DNA from: Pararge aegeria
Taxonomy: Eukaryota > Arthropoda > Insecta > Lepidoptera > Nymphalidae
Direction: 5' to 3'
Assembly: GCF_905163445.1 (NCBI RefSeq)
Contig: NC_053197.1
Span: 10,292,001-10,356,000 of the forward strand
Length of the DNA stretch: 64,000 nucleotides
Positions 21,446 to 32,689 of the stretch are shown here, in pieces. Each line of letters opens with the position of its first letter. The stretch's first letter is position 1. The notes below the pieces were generated by a model. That model made no database searches and was not told where the DNA came from. It saw nothing but the letters and a program-made list of their open reading frames with translations. The translations under genes and the position numbers were made by a program.

Positions 21446-21878
21446 CATGATTATTGATGATATTTTGATAAAAAACAAAAAAGGTTGCAGCTAACGCGAG
21501 CAGATTAAGTTTTACTTATTTCCACGAGAGAACACATTTTTACCCCGTTTTTAAATTGAAGACAGTCTAAACCAGAAGCTCGTCAAATCAAACTGATTTC
21601 GAATCGTAAATTCTCGCTCATGTCAATAGCTATCCGCGCCAGGAAAATATTTGCGTCGTCGCGTCGTCCATGTTTGACTTGCGAAATACGGGATGCAGAC
21701 GAATCGAAAATCAGGATGTTCTTGAAAATTGCCAGAGAGCGCCGAAACTGATTTACTTGTGATGATTTTTATGAACTAGTGGTCGCCCACAGGTCAGAAT
21801 TCGATTATAATTAATTTAAATAATAAGTTTGAAACTTATTAAATTCGTATCTTCAAAGACTATACAATTTACAGTGTC
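21446..21878. other. Unassigned DNA
   Basis: No gene. The segment 21590-21780 is less AT-rich, without a recognised motif. Confidence 0.4.
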
Positions 21879-21956
21879 AATTAACAGTGTCAGCGCCTTA
21901 GCAAAATCTGTGATTATATAATCACAGACTTTGCTAAGGCGCTGCCACTGTTAATT
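21879..21956. repeat. Long loopless palindrome, 39-bp arms
   Basis: Arms 21879-21917 and 21918-21956 are reverse complements with two mismatches and no spacer (centre GATTAT|ATAATC). No terminal duplication or known family is apparent. It could be a very short palindromic MITE or a fold-back replication product. Confidence 0.9.
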
Positions 21957-24596
21957 ATCTTATTTTTTTAAACTAATTATAATCTAAAAAAATAGTTAGA
22001 AAGTGCGTGTTTGTGGAGTGTCAATACGTTGTTGTGTGTAAAATGTTTTTTTTTTTATTTAATGTGTTTATTATGCATAATTTATAAAAAGAAAGTTATT
22101 ATGGACGCCTCTTATATAAAAACTATAATTGCGGCAAATTTGATCTGCGTGCAATATTCTTAATTCAAATTTCGGGGCACAATGTTTTTGCTTCACGGAT
22201 TAATACTATATAGATTAGTAAACTATGGAACTTATTCATTTCATTTTAAATATTATATTCCTCTATTTAGTAATATTTTACACGCTTACATATAATATAT
22301 TATAACATTACTTTTTTATTCTGTTTTATCATTTTACATCTAGAAAAAAAAACCTTACTATACCTACTGTTGTCAAACAAAAGCAAAAAACGATTATAAC
22401 AATGTACGCTTATATACAAAGATATTATCGTAACACGGTAGTTAAGTTAACTTTTCAATTATAGCACATTTATCTTTATTATTTTGTTTTCACGGACATT
22501 ATTTATGAACAAACTGAGAAAATAATCGTTTATATTCTATAAGATATTTACAAGTAAAGGAATATTAAATCCACAATTCACGATAGTCCACGAAGTTATC
22601 AGTTTAAATGGCCGCATCACAATTTCACAAATTCAACTAAAGAAGTAATAATATTGATACATTTTGATTCCTTATATCATTTCCATAATACCTTAATTAT
22701 GTTATGGGTTATAATGCAATAAGACATTCACAGTACAACGTTGATAACTGCAATAATCCAGGCAATTTTTAATCAAATTAAAGTCAGTCTTTTGAGAGGT
22801 TTCAAAATTGACATAACAAAATAAATATCTCACGTTTAATACCATTCGAAAATTATACTTCTCTATATTATATTCAGAAACCTGTGTAGAATCCCCTGTT
22901 ATATGAAGGGCCTTTTCCATAATATTTTTCAGATAGACTATGCAGACACCGTATCTTCACCATGGATTGTAGATATCATAAGAAATTATGCTTGGCAAAA
23001 TATTGCTACTACCTGGGGAGCAATGTAATTTCAAAATATGTTTGTAAATATAAATTTAAAATAATAAAATCAAACATAAGTGTAAAATATAAAAGTTAAT
23101 TAATTGATTAGTAGATTTAATAAACAGCGTTACAGAACCGTGTAACAAACAAAACTCCAATAAACACATTTAACAGAAACAAAATTGAGGACATCTAGGT
23201 AAAGAGGTAGTTGGCAATACGTCGAGTCGTGTACTGAAACTTTAAAGGCAAAAATGTAATTCTGAGAGAAAATACATTAAGCATATCAACTATGTAAATT
23301 TTGGCTGATTTCACGAATAAATAAAACTCTTTAAAAATTCTGAATTTAAAACCGAGATAAAATGGTAATTAAGCAAAAATAATACTATAAAGAAATGAAC
23401 AATTTATTCCGCTAGTATTATTTTACTTTAAATAATATATTCAGTTGAGTGTAATCTACGCTGTTAATTTGCGAAATGAGGTTAAATGGGTATTTCTCTT
23501 CAAATATTTATTCTATGTCAGAAAGATCAACCGTGTGCGCCTTTGTTGAATTATTAATGTCTATTTCTTGTAATTCGCCTGATAAAGCCTAAATATACGG
23601 GCTCAGTCCCGCTTTCTAGGGATTCTTAATATTTTTATTTTATTAAATTAAAAAGCTAGTTCTCGCCTGAGATTTTTTTTAGCTTAAATTTGATTTTTGT
23701 AGCTTAAAAGCTTAACAATTTTCCAGGATTAAACAGCATCATAAATAACCAATTGGTGTTCAGGATTTTATCGGAATATCAATTCATCTTTATAAGTTTT
23801 AATATCCATACTTTCCTAACCTGAGACAAGCTCATAAGACATTTTGCAGACGAAAGGCACCCAAAAACGAACGGTTCCAGGATTCTTTTATTTTTGGGAT
23901 TTTAAAACTAACGTTACCTTGTGTAGGTAAAAGTGACTGCACTGTGCATAGATGTAGCTTTTATTCTGGTGACTGACGTAGGACTGTTTAGTCCGGTAAA
24001 ACAACGGTTTTTTGTTGGGTTTATAAACCGAAACTTACGCGGACGACAGTAAAATAAGTCATAAGCAAATGCAATTTTTAGTGTTAATATCCTTTTATAG
24101 TTATCAACATCATTATGATAATGCTAATGAACTGGTTATAGCCTACACTCTCATAAAATAGAGGTTATTCACAGCTTAGACAATCTAACTGATTCCAATG
24201 CGGAATCACAAAGCCAGAAATATCTTGTGGACTGTTTCTGAGCAATGTTTTCAAACCGTTACCTTCCTAACAATTTTCCGAGATTCAGAAATCGAACGTG
24301 TAAGCTGGGGTGTTTTAACGAGGTCATTATGTGAACCTCTGCATCTGCAGCCGGACGTAGGTCTTTGGAGGTATTTCCTAGTTCCACGGTCTCGTGGAAA
24401 TTCCACTCATTCTATTTAGTCCGACCACCTTGTCTTGGGGCTACCAAAACTAGAGAGGTAGTTTATTAGATCATTTTTACTCACAACTCCGAAGTCAAAA
24501 TTAAGCGGCCATTTATGACGCCTATCTTGAATGATGGACCGAAAAATTATCTACAATAAAAAAATAATTACAGTATTTTAATATAATAGCAGTGAC
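21957..24596. other. Unassigned AT-rich DNA
   Basis: 2.6 kb without a recognised repeat, exon or structural motif. ORFs at 22702 (minus) and 24198 (plus) are short and unlike known proteins. Confidence 0.45.
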
Positions 24597-24795
24597 CAGT
24601 GGCGTAAATAGAGGGTATGCACAGGGTATGCAGATGGCATAAAATAAAGAAAATCTCCGGTACGATTAAATTATTAAAAAACTTAAGGATTGGCATTGTA
24701 AGAGTTATAAAAAGCCTAAGCATTTATAACTCGTATTGGAGATTTTATTTTGCATCATCTGCATACCCTGAGCATAGCCTATATGCACGCCACTG
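24597..24795. mobile_element. MITE with CAGTGGCG terminal inverted repeats
   Basis: Ends CAGTGGCGTAAAT and ATGCACGCCACTG are inverted repeats, and similarity continues inward for about 60 bp (GGGTATGCAGATG against CATCTGCATACCC; AAAATCTCC against GGAGATTTT). Total length is 199 bp with no ORF. CAGTGGCG termini are widespread in animal cut-and-paste DNA transposons, but I cannot assign a superfamily. No clear target-site duplication. Confidence 0.75.
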
Positions 24796-24863
24796 CTACG
24801 GGCCTACGTTCTCGTCTTTCCCTCCTTAAGATTGCCGCGCTTACTTAACTCATATATAAACAA

Positions 24864-24881
24864 CCCCCCCCCCCCCCCCCC
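24864..24881 (+). repeat. 18-base poly-C tract
   Basis: An uninterrupted run of 18 C in strongly AT-rich DNA, 68 bp beyond the MITE. Tract length may be affected by sequencing or assembly. Confidence 0.9.
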
Positions 24882-25197
24882 TTAATGAAAATTGAAAATT
24901 CTACATAGCATGCTGTCAAGAACAATGTTTATCTATATCAGATTATTTGTAACAAAATTACTTTTTTTGGAGTTACAATATTTTAGGCCTATTAATAACG
25001 ATTGAAAACCATAATCACATTTTCGTGGAATGTGTCCGAAGCGATTTAGTTTGAATTATTCACGGCTCACTTTAATCTTGATTTGCGGGAACTGGGTGTA
25101 TCTACCACTGTTTTGTGGCATCCATTATCTAACGAGGCCAGAAAACTTTATGGCATATATTAAATGTTCATTAAGCATTGGCAGTAATGAATATCCT
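24882..25197. other. Unassigned DNA
   Basis: No gene recognised. A 100-codon ORF from an ATG at 25030 runs into the repeat at 25198; its product resembles nothing known, so I treat it as chance. Confidence 0.4.
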
Positions 25198-25330
25198 TTA
25201 AGTAGCTCCGATGAGGGTGGCATGTTCAGAATTGAACAAACCATAAACTCCATAAAATTCAAGAAAAAAAAACATCTATTAATTTTTAAATTAACCATAG
25301 ACAGTAAATCATACTTCTTTAAGACCAACT
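25198..25330 (-). repeat. Inverted copy of the TGCCACCCTC repeat
   Basis: The minus strand reads GGTTTGTTCAATTCTGAACA, TGCCACCCTCATCGGAGC, TACTTAAAGG, matching 16955-17010 on the plus strand (GGTTTGTTCAATTCTGTACA, TGCCACCCTCGTCGGAGC). No coding content. Confidence 0.65.
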
Positions 25331-25466
25331 AAACTGAAACGACTGAAACTTTCAATTAATTAAATACGTCCTTTATTACGTCTGGACAAAAAGCTTTCGG
25401 AATAATAAAGTATTTAAGAATAGTTTAAGAATGATAAAACTAACAAATCATTCCTCTTTATAACCA
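25331..25466. other. Unassigned DNA before a hairpin
   Basis: AT-rich DNA with no recognised feature. Confidence 0.35.
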
Positions 25467-25517
25467 ATAAACCAATGGTGTTTCCACAACTAAGTTGTGG
25501 AAACTCCATTGGTTTAT
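25467..25517. repeat. 25-bp-arm hairpin with 1-base loop
   Basis: Arms 25467-25491 and 25493-25517 pair with a single mismatch around one A. No known repeat flanks it. Confidence 0.9.
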
Positions 25518-25944
25518 ATGATATAAAAATACGGCATTACTTTTATGTGTAGTAAGTACTGTTTGTTTCCCTTGAAAAGCTAATAAATAAAAATAAAATA
25601 TTATTTGTATTGATAATAGATATAATATATATATATATATAGCATACATAGGCTTACGAGCTTGAATATTATTTATTTCTTTTATACAAAATTCAAAATG
25701 TGCGAGTCGAAGTACAGGATGTTTCTTAAATTTCAATTTGTTGGTTGAGTGAGGCTGAGAGCAGACGGCTCATAATGCCGCACTTGACGCGAGAGCTGAC
25801 CGCGGCTACTTCGACAGCTTAACATTTTGCCGTTTGACTTAATTTATAAGCGAATTGTTGCTGTAAAAACCACCACTGCAATTCTTTACAGTTTACAACG
25901 ACATTAATCTGTATTATTAAGTATATATTTTTTTTTTGTACCTA
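25518..25944. other. Unassigned DNA
   Basis: No gene. An (AT)n-rich run lies at 25620-25642. The segment 25740-25850 is less AT-rich, with no motif I recognise. Confidence 0.4.
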
Positions 25945-26095
25945 TGTGATATGAAACGGTGTTAACCTAATGGTAAAGGCGTCAGTTTCTCATTAGTTTT
26001 GTGAAATTAAATTATACCAGCTCTAGCGGCGAAGAAAACATCGTGTAGAAACCTCCATGCCTGAGGGTTTTCCGTAATGTTGCAAGGACACGTAA
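25945..26095 (+). mobile_element. SINE-C-related copy, degraded
   Basis: GAAACGGTGTTAACCTAATGG (A-box type), GAAGAAAACATCGTGTAGAA, ACCTCCATGCCTGAGGGTTT, TTCCGTAATGTTGC. The order matches the family: GGTGATAGCCTAGTGG, AAAACATCGTGAGGAAACC, GCATGCCTGAGAG, CATAATGTT. The B box is lost. Confidence 0.6.
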
Positions 26096-26964
26096 AGTGA
26101 GGCTATCCGCACCTTTTATAATTATTATAATTTTAATTAAATTTATTAAATCTAAGAGAATAACTTTATACTTTGCCATAATTTTTTACCGAAATAAACT
26201 ATTTTTATTATTTTATTTATATAAATCGCGACAAACGATTGAAGAAGTTACAATAAAACTGATATTAAGTTGCTCCCAGAAAGGGGCAAAAACCTTACAT
26301 CAAAGTTTGCAGACATCATGTGATATTGTCTAAGTGCTTACACTTGCCAAAGTTGTGGGAACATAAAAGCTACCGAGTATAGTTTTGGAACTGATAAAAA
26401 TCTTAATTAATTTATTTCAAGTTGGTGTAAAGAACACCTGACCTCTTTTGAACTTCAAATCTGTCAGTTTCAAAAAGCAGATTCTAGCGCGAAAAAGCCT
26501 CGAGAAAACTCAGTAGCTCTTTTCTAATGTAATATTGTGTGACTGTCCTAATTTTGTGAACTAAATAGCAAGAGTTTTAAAAAATTTGGAATACCTACAG
26601 TGTTTCCATGTACAAAAATAAAACATAAAGATTAACTGAACAACTTGGACCGACTCCGAGATTTACTCATTCAACCTCTTACCGCTGGCCAGTGAATGAA
26701 AAGTCATTTAGGCTCAAAATAGCTCTTTAAAAAGTCGAGCACATTTTATATTACATGCTCATTTTGCGTCAGGGTAACAGAAGCAATTAGAACATGCTTC
26801 CTGTGAGACTTACTTAAGGAATTCATATTTATACACAAAGTCTGAACTTGGAATAATATGACGTGCAATATATTGACATCCTGATATTATCAATGTTGGA
26901 GTTGTTTATTTGTTGGTTTATACACACAAGAGCAGAGAAACGGACTGGGTTGTTTTTATTTATA
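26096..26964. other. Unassigned DNA
   Basis: No gene or repeat recognised; 26440-26530 and 26640-26810 are less AT-rich. Confidence 0.4.
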
Positions 26965-27240
26965 TTAACACAAGTTGCCCGCGACTTGGTTCGCTTTTTT
27001 TTTTTGCTTTTAAAAATCATGCAGGAACCCTTTATGTTCCTGGGATAAAATGTATCTGTTTCGTAATGCAAACTATTTATATCCAAAATTACTACAAGAT
27101 AAGATAATGTGGTCAAGCCATGGCATAGGTAACAAATGGTATTTTTCTTAATCTCGCGGGTAAGTTTTACCAGCATAAGAATTATCCTTTTCTAGGTTAA
27201 ATATTATCCTATGTCATCGAGATCGGTTGAACGATTAAGC
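26965..27240 (-). mobile_element. Helitron-like remnant
   Basis: On the minus strand a sequence ending GCGAACCAAGTCGCGGGCAA resembles the terminal hairpin of the Helitron-like families here. The interior carries CATGCAGGAACC and TTCCTGGGATAAAATGTATC, comparable to TCCTGCAGGAACCGTACAAC and CCCAGAATAAAA at 54410. The terminal CTAG is lost. Confidence 0.45.
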
Positions 27241-27256
27241 CGATCAAACTTTCAGA

Positions 27257-27292
27257 TTAATAACAGTAGTATGGTTAATAACAGTAGTATGG
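27257..27292 (+). repeat. 18-bp tandem duplication
   Basis: TTAATAACAGTAGTATGG occurs twice back to back (27257-27274, 27275-27292), without mismatch. Confidence 0.9.
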
Positions 27293-27329
27293 TTTAAACA
27301 TAATAATTGTAATTTGTTTTTTTTTTTCT

Positions 27330-27600
27330 TCCACTACCAGTTAGCCCTTGACTACAATTTTACCTGGTGGTAAGTGATGATGTAGTCTAAGATGATAGCG
27401 GGTTAACCTGTTAGGGAGTATGGTAGTCCTACCACTAATCGGTTTTTACGCGACATGGCACAGGAACACTTTATCGCTTAGCGGCATGTTTTTGTTGGTA
27501 ACCAACAAAAAGAAGAGGCTAGCGTCTGCCAAAGCCTCCCACAAGACCAGACCAGAGCAAACTCAGAAATTATGAATTCCCATATTGGCAATTTGACTTT
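27330..27600 (-). mobile_element. SINE-B copy
   Basis: On the minus strand: decayed head, TCTGGTCTGGTCTTGTGGGA, GGCTTTGGCAGACG, CTAAGCGATAAAGTGTTCC, CCATGTCGCGTAAAAACCGA, TTAGGACTACCATACTCCC, TAACAGGTTAACCCGC, GGGCTAACTGGTAGTG. The GGCCGTGGCTAGTTACCACC section is replaced by a small inverted GTTGGT-type rearrangement near 27497-27512. Confidence 0.8.
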
Positions 27601-27664
27601 TTTGGATATTATTTGTGAGAAAAATTTCGGAATGGCGGAAGTAGTTTGAAAGAATGCCTATAAT

Positions 27665-27900
27665 ATATATAGGTAACTAGTTGACCTGCGCAACTTTATC
27701 TGCCAACAAATCGGCTACTACCGGTTTTAAAATTAAAAATATAATCTAGAACCTAATTTCAGTGCCACGTACTGGGTCTAGATTTTTTTCTCAACTATAT
27801 TATATTTCTGTACCTGCCGTAACAGTTTGCCTTTCGGGAACCTCTCTAATAACACTTAAACTTTATGATACGGTGTTAAAGTACAAAGATAAGAATCGTT
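27665..27900 (-). mobile_element. Helitron-like remnant
   Basis: The plus strand begins AACTAGTTGACCTGCGCAAC and CAACAAATCGGC, the reverse complement of a CTAGT terminus preceded by a short hairpin region. The same layout is at 50756 (ACTAGCTTTCCCGTGCAAC, CAACAAATCGG). Only the terminal part is recognisable. Confidence 0.5.
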
Positions 27901-28032
27901 TGTATTGGATTATAGAAAAGTATTGTTTTTAGACTTTTTCAGTTTTTTTTTTTTAATTTTGCCCTCCGTAAGAACCATCTTCAAACTTTAAGGAATATTC
28001 TAAAAAAATAATTAACGAAATACGGTTCAGCA

Positions 28033-28081
28033 TTATATGTGTTCTGCTACATACTGATTGGCAGTAGCAGAACACATATAA
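28033..28081. repeat. 18-bp-arm hairpin
   Basis: Arms 28033-28050 and 28064-28081 are exact reverse complements around a 13-base loop. The next segment (28090-28165) carries GAGAGGCCTTTATCTCAGCA and GTGAACTGTTATAGG, typical of the 3' end of a lepidopteran SINE/LINE. Confidence 0.85.
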
Positions 28082-28169
28082 GATTCACTGGTGATTATGG
28101 GAAAACCCTCCAGTTGGGAGAGGCCTTTATCTCAGCAGTGAACTGTTATAGGATATCAATAATGATTGG

Positions 28170-31124
28170 TGAATTATGAAATAGTTTTGGATTGCCACTA
28201 TCTGCGCTTTACCACTCCACGTATCGAATAGCTATCGTTCCGGTATGAAGCATCCGTTATTCAGAATCAAAGCCTTTACTTGGTCCCCCACTTTAGTTCC
28301 ACTATAAGATAAGCGTTCCATTGTACACGAAAAAGGTTTCCATATAGAAAATATGAAAATTGCGGCACGTAAAGCGCCGATAACGGAAGACCCTTTGGTC
28401 GTTTGACCTTCTTTATTGTAATTTATATTAAGAACCCCTCAAGGTCTTGTCGGACTACATTAAATAAGTTCGAGTATCTGTCTCTAGAATGTCGGGACGG
28501 TGCTATATTGGTATAACATACGGTTAGAGCCATTGTATCGCTGTAGACAACGCGTTGTCGTAAAATTGAACGGTAGAGTTCCCCGCGCTGTAGGGTTATC
28601 GAAACCTTCCCTGAGTTTAAGTATTTACAGACTCATTCTCGTTCAAATAAAATAAAAAATGTAAGTGCTTTTTTTTGTTGAAATATCAAAATATTTAGTA
28701 TCAGCTTTGTGCAACTTCTTGCGCATATCTCTACCCGATTGAATGATAAAAAATGCATCAATATTAGATATTTGGCTCATAAATTATATCACAACACTCG
28801 AATACGTCACTGGATTAAAAAAAAACACCCATTGGTATTTATATTACATTTGTGTACATTACTTCAATGTACGTGTCTCTTGTTTACTGTATTTGTCTTT
28901 AAGAAATATTATTTCCTACATAAAAGCTTTCAAACTTGCACTACGTAAATTGATTCCAGAAGCATCTGCACTTTATATCATAAACGTAAAATATAAGGAA
29001 TTTACTCTCTAAGAAATTCAATAAGCGCAAGTGACACGTTTTCCTTTAAATCTTCCCGACGCAGTCTATTTTGCTCGATACAAAATAATCGGAGCGGAAT
29101 GATTGAAGAGACTTCCCATAGAGCTGGAATGGACGAGCAGTAACTAAACCTACATAGCTATCAAAATTCAATTAGTACGTGCCGTGCCTCGAGACCGATT
29201 TGTACCTCGGCCACGTCTTGAATAATCCATTACTGACACACGAGCTTAACTCTTCATGAGATATTAACATCTTAGATACCATTAACACGTAATCCTTCAG
29301 CATGACCCGAGCGTTCATATGCTAATTGTGACCTATTAAAACATCACGTAATCTTCCCAGATGACACTCGGAATTGAAATGAAAGGATTCATTCATTAGG
29401 AGAGACATGAACATTACTGGTTTTTATTCAATTCCGATTTATGAAAGTACGTATATCATTCGTTGTTGTTAAATCATTCAACACAATATGAACATTTTAA
29501 GTGAGGACAAAGTGGAAACTACATCTTTGATCAAGATAATTTTAAGTTATTTGACATCATAGCAGTAAGTCTTTTAGAGTTCGCAGACTTTTACATATTT
29601 TAGGACAGATTTTTGATTAGAAGTATAAAATGAAAACGACGCAATTCTGCTACTAGTAGATCTTCTGAAACAAGAAGTAAAAATACCTTATACTGAATAT
29701 TGCAAATAAAAAAGCTTGTACAATATTGGCAAGAACGGCAACGTCCGGATATATTTTGTGGACATGCTCGCTTAGTCCGATTACCAAATAACTACTGTTG
29801 TCCGCAAATACATCGGATTATGCTGTTTCGAAAAGCACATCAACTATGCGTCATTGCAATCGATGGAACACGAAGCTACAAAAAGTAATACGGTTTTTTG
29901 TCCGCCAATGCGAAATTGGATGGTGAAATGTCAATTTTATTTACGAACAAAAATGGCGTGAAAGCTGATATTGGAAGATGGAAACAGTTAAAAATAACGA
30001 GGCAATTTAATCATGCGTATAGCTCTGTTTTTGACAGAATAGTCTGAATATTCCACTAATACCATAAACGTTTTTTTATGTGTCATGGAATCGCACATTG
30101 TTGATAGTGTTTGGATAATTTTTTTAATTATGGTAGGAAAGATGCATGGACAATAGTGTCAGCTAGTGTCTAAAATTGTTACTACCTATTGAATAACGAG
30201 GTCCTTGTGACCAATGTAATGGTGGTGGTTCTATAACAATTTTACACCAAATGTTAAACCTTCAACGGTTTTAGTTTTATCGGATCAGAATTTTAATTAC
30301 CAACTCGCATACCAAAGGGAGTGACTGTTGTCAAAGCACAGTACAGCCTTTGGCCACGGAGAATCCGTTAAACCTCGCGTTAGCAAAGTTTTTGTGGTAA
30401 CGGCGGGGCATTGATACTCCAGGTTTCAATTCAGACCAAGTGACCCTCAGTTAGTGGTAAGACAATACCAAACAATTCAACTAAAACTTGCCAATTTCAA
30501 GTGTTATTATAAAAGTTATCCTTTTCCTTTTGAAAAAGTGAGAGCTTTTGAATATGTTAATAATTAAGCTTAGTTTGGGGAATTGGGACAAGAACAGAAG
30601 ACAAGAAGTGCTGAGACTTGATGTGTCTACATCAGATCTTGCACGAAAAAAGCTAGAATTTGATAAAACAATGTAAGACTCACTTTGATTATTCCGAAGT
30701 ACAAAACATTTAGATGTAGCGAATAACTAAATACAAAAGATTATCTGTGTTACGTATCAAAACAAGACAAATTATATTATTTTTTACCGATTATACCATA
30801 AAATCTTGAGCATAGAAAGTTTTCCCAATTAATAAAGATAGTGAAACTTGAAGTTGTTCGTTTTCTTAAAGATACTGAAATCACTAATCCCACTTCTGCG
30901 ATATTATCTAGACTTATTAACCTTTTAGTTAAAAACGTTATTTATTTTTATTTCTTAATATTTAGACATAATTATCTAGAAGAAACTACAAAATTTATAG
31001 AACCCAGTAAATATGTTAGTAAATTAAATATTTGAATATGTAAAGTTAGTGAAATTCAATCTTGTCTGACAATGCAATACAATTAGAATTCAAATCCATT
31101 CATTCATACAAAGACAATTCCCAG
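28170..31124. other. Repeat-poor island I, left part
   Basis: About 3 kb without any repeat family found elsewhere in the window. Long stretches (28200-28630, 29030-29440) are less AT-rich and compositionally complex, as expected of conserved non-coding DNA. 29290-29400 contains an octamer-like ATATGCTAAT and several ATTA/TAAT words. No ORF resembles a known protein; the 62-codon ORF at 29700 starts at TTG. The function is inferred only from the lack of insertions and the duplicated blocks that follow. Confidence 0.4.
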
Positions 31125-31253
31125 CTTTCATAGTTCCACGTTAGTGTCCATTATACAAAATGGAAGCACAGGATTTCAAGTTCATTAGACCCGCATCTCG
31201 TTAGCGCATAGTCGAGTGCTTTTCCAATATTGGTCTACTGGACAATTCATAGC
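31125..31253 (+). repeat. Mirror block E, copy 1
   Basis: 129 bp that reappear inverted at 59192-59320 with a single difference (A against G at the position after GGAAGCAC). Similarity drops abruptly outside. No terminal inverted repeats, poly-A tail or Pol III boxes mark it as a known mobile element. No ORF spans it on both copies. Confidence 0.85.
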
Positions 31254-31956
31254 TTTAATATAATTTCCAATTGCTACGCGCTGTGATATTACGAGTAAAT
31301 ACATTCGTAGCAACCTCTGATGTTTTCACCATTGGAAGTGGGAAATCTTAATGTTGAGAGATAAATGTATACTATTGTATGTATCTTTATTTAATATATA
31401 AGAATCGTAAAGAAGTATTTGCTTAATATAAAATAACGACAGTGCACGGTCATTTGGAGTTATCTAAATACTTATGGCTAGGTTCTTAGGACAACAATCA
31501 TACTTATAGAAAGCAATGATAAGGTCTAGATTTGATTGGTATCTACTTAAAAAATGGTAAGGTAAAAGGAAGTCAACTTATAAGTGGCAAAAAGCACAGA
31601 AGTCGGTAGGAAGGGGGAGGATGTTCAACACATTTGCGGTTCTTATGAGAAATTTAGAAGAAATACATTCTGTGCCCGTTGAATGAATGTAAACCAAATA
31701 TAAAGATGCGACTCACTGTTCTGTAGTAGAATGGCGACAAAGGATAAAGATTGAGTATCTCCTAAGCACACTTATTGAGTACGAGGAGTTGTCTGGTGCA
31801 AGTACTTCATTATCGTTACTATATTACCGGATTTATGAATCTTTTTTAGATTTAGCCTCGCTTGATGAATATCCCAAAGTTTAATTTGATGATACCCAAA
31901 AATTTGGTAGATTTCTTTTTTTAATCCTAATGTGTCACATGATGCGTTCCAGATGG
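31254..31956. other. Unassigned DNA between mirror blocks E and F
   Basis: No repeat or gene. I could not align it with the corresponding 1.9-kb interval of the right-hand island (57273-59191). Confidence 0.4.
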
Positions 31957-32098
31957 AGTTTAAAAAGAATGTTTGCGTTATTCACGGGCTGCGAGTCAAA
32001 GTGGCCTCAAGTTGGAGCTTGAAACAATCTACGCCACGCTCGTTATCTCCCAAGAAAATGGAAGTTCCCAACATTGTCATCGTAATGAAATTCTTGCT
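31957..32098 (+). repeat. Mirror block F, copy 1
   Basis: 142 bp matching 57131-57272 in inverted orientation at 121 positions, without an indel. The longest identical run is about 25 bp (GTCAAAGTGGCCTCAAGTTG and continuing GAGCT). Substitutions show no three-base periodicity, so it is not a conserved exon. Confidence 0.8.
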
Positions 32099-32337
32099 GG
32101 GTAACGCCGCATTATAAGCCTATTTTCCCGTTGAACTTGAGCCCGCATTTCTTAATTTGTTGTAGGGCTAAATATTTATAACGAGATTCACAAATTAGGG
32201 TCGCCTGCTGACCCAGCTCTAGACTACGAAATTATAATGGTTCGCTGATTCTGTTTTTAGGAGCTGCTTTTAAACTACAGTGTCTTATATAATTTCTACC
32301 AGTCATATCATAGTCAGGAATAATTATATCAAACTAT
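32099..32337. other. Unassigned, end of repeat-poor island I
   Basis: No feature found; the minus-strand LINE's 3' end follows at about 32338. Confidence 0.4.
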
Positions 32338-32544
32338 AATAAATAATAATAATAAATAGTTTATTTTTTCCAAATTTTTACAGTTTTAACAAGATTGCAA
32401 GTTTGGAACCTTCTTTTAGATGTAGTAGTACTACACCTGTATCAGAAGACTCCGCTCTTCCATAACAATATACGTTGTATGCGTAAAAGAAGTAAGTTGC
32501 GTTTTAAAATATTAAAATATTATATATTTAGGCAAATTAACGTT

Positions 32545-32598
32545 GTGCGTGTGTGCGCGTGTGTATGTGATATGTGGGTGAGTGTGTGTGAGTCTGAG

Positions 32599-32633
<35 letters not shown>

Positions 32634-32636
32634 GTA
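32545..32636 (+). repeat. (GT)n microsatellite in the LINE 3' UTR
   Basis: Interrupted GT repeat (with GC, GA and TT interruptions), the longest pure run at about 32612-32634. It produces the meaningless VCVCVC reading on the plus strand. Confidence 0.9.
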
Positions 32637-32689
32637 ATGAGTGAGAGTGTGAATGTTTATAATACGAATAATAGATGTGCTTCAAGTGA

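Noticed and set aside
21879..21956. microRNA or siRNA hairpin precursor
   Set aside because: The loopless almost perfect stem is not miRNA-like. Kept only as a palindrome; small-RNA reads would be needed.
25030..25332. 100-codon ORF with ATG start
   Set aside because: Its second half is the antisense of an interspersed repeat also present at 16955-17010, and it has no recognisable domain.
29700..29888. Possible transposase fragment
   Set aside because: No DD(E/D) motif context or similarity to a known transposase could be seen in any frame of 29650-30050, and the ORF lacks an ATG.
32395..32637. 80-codon ORF ending in Cys-Val repeats
   Set aside because: It reads through the GT microsatellite of a LINE 3' UTR on the antisense strand.
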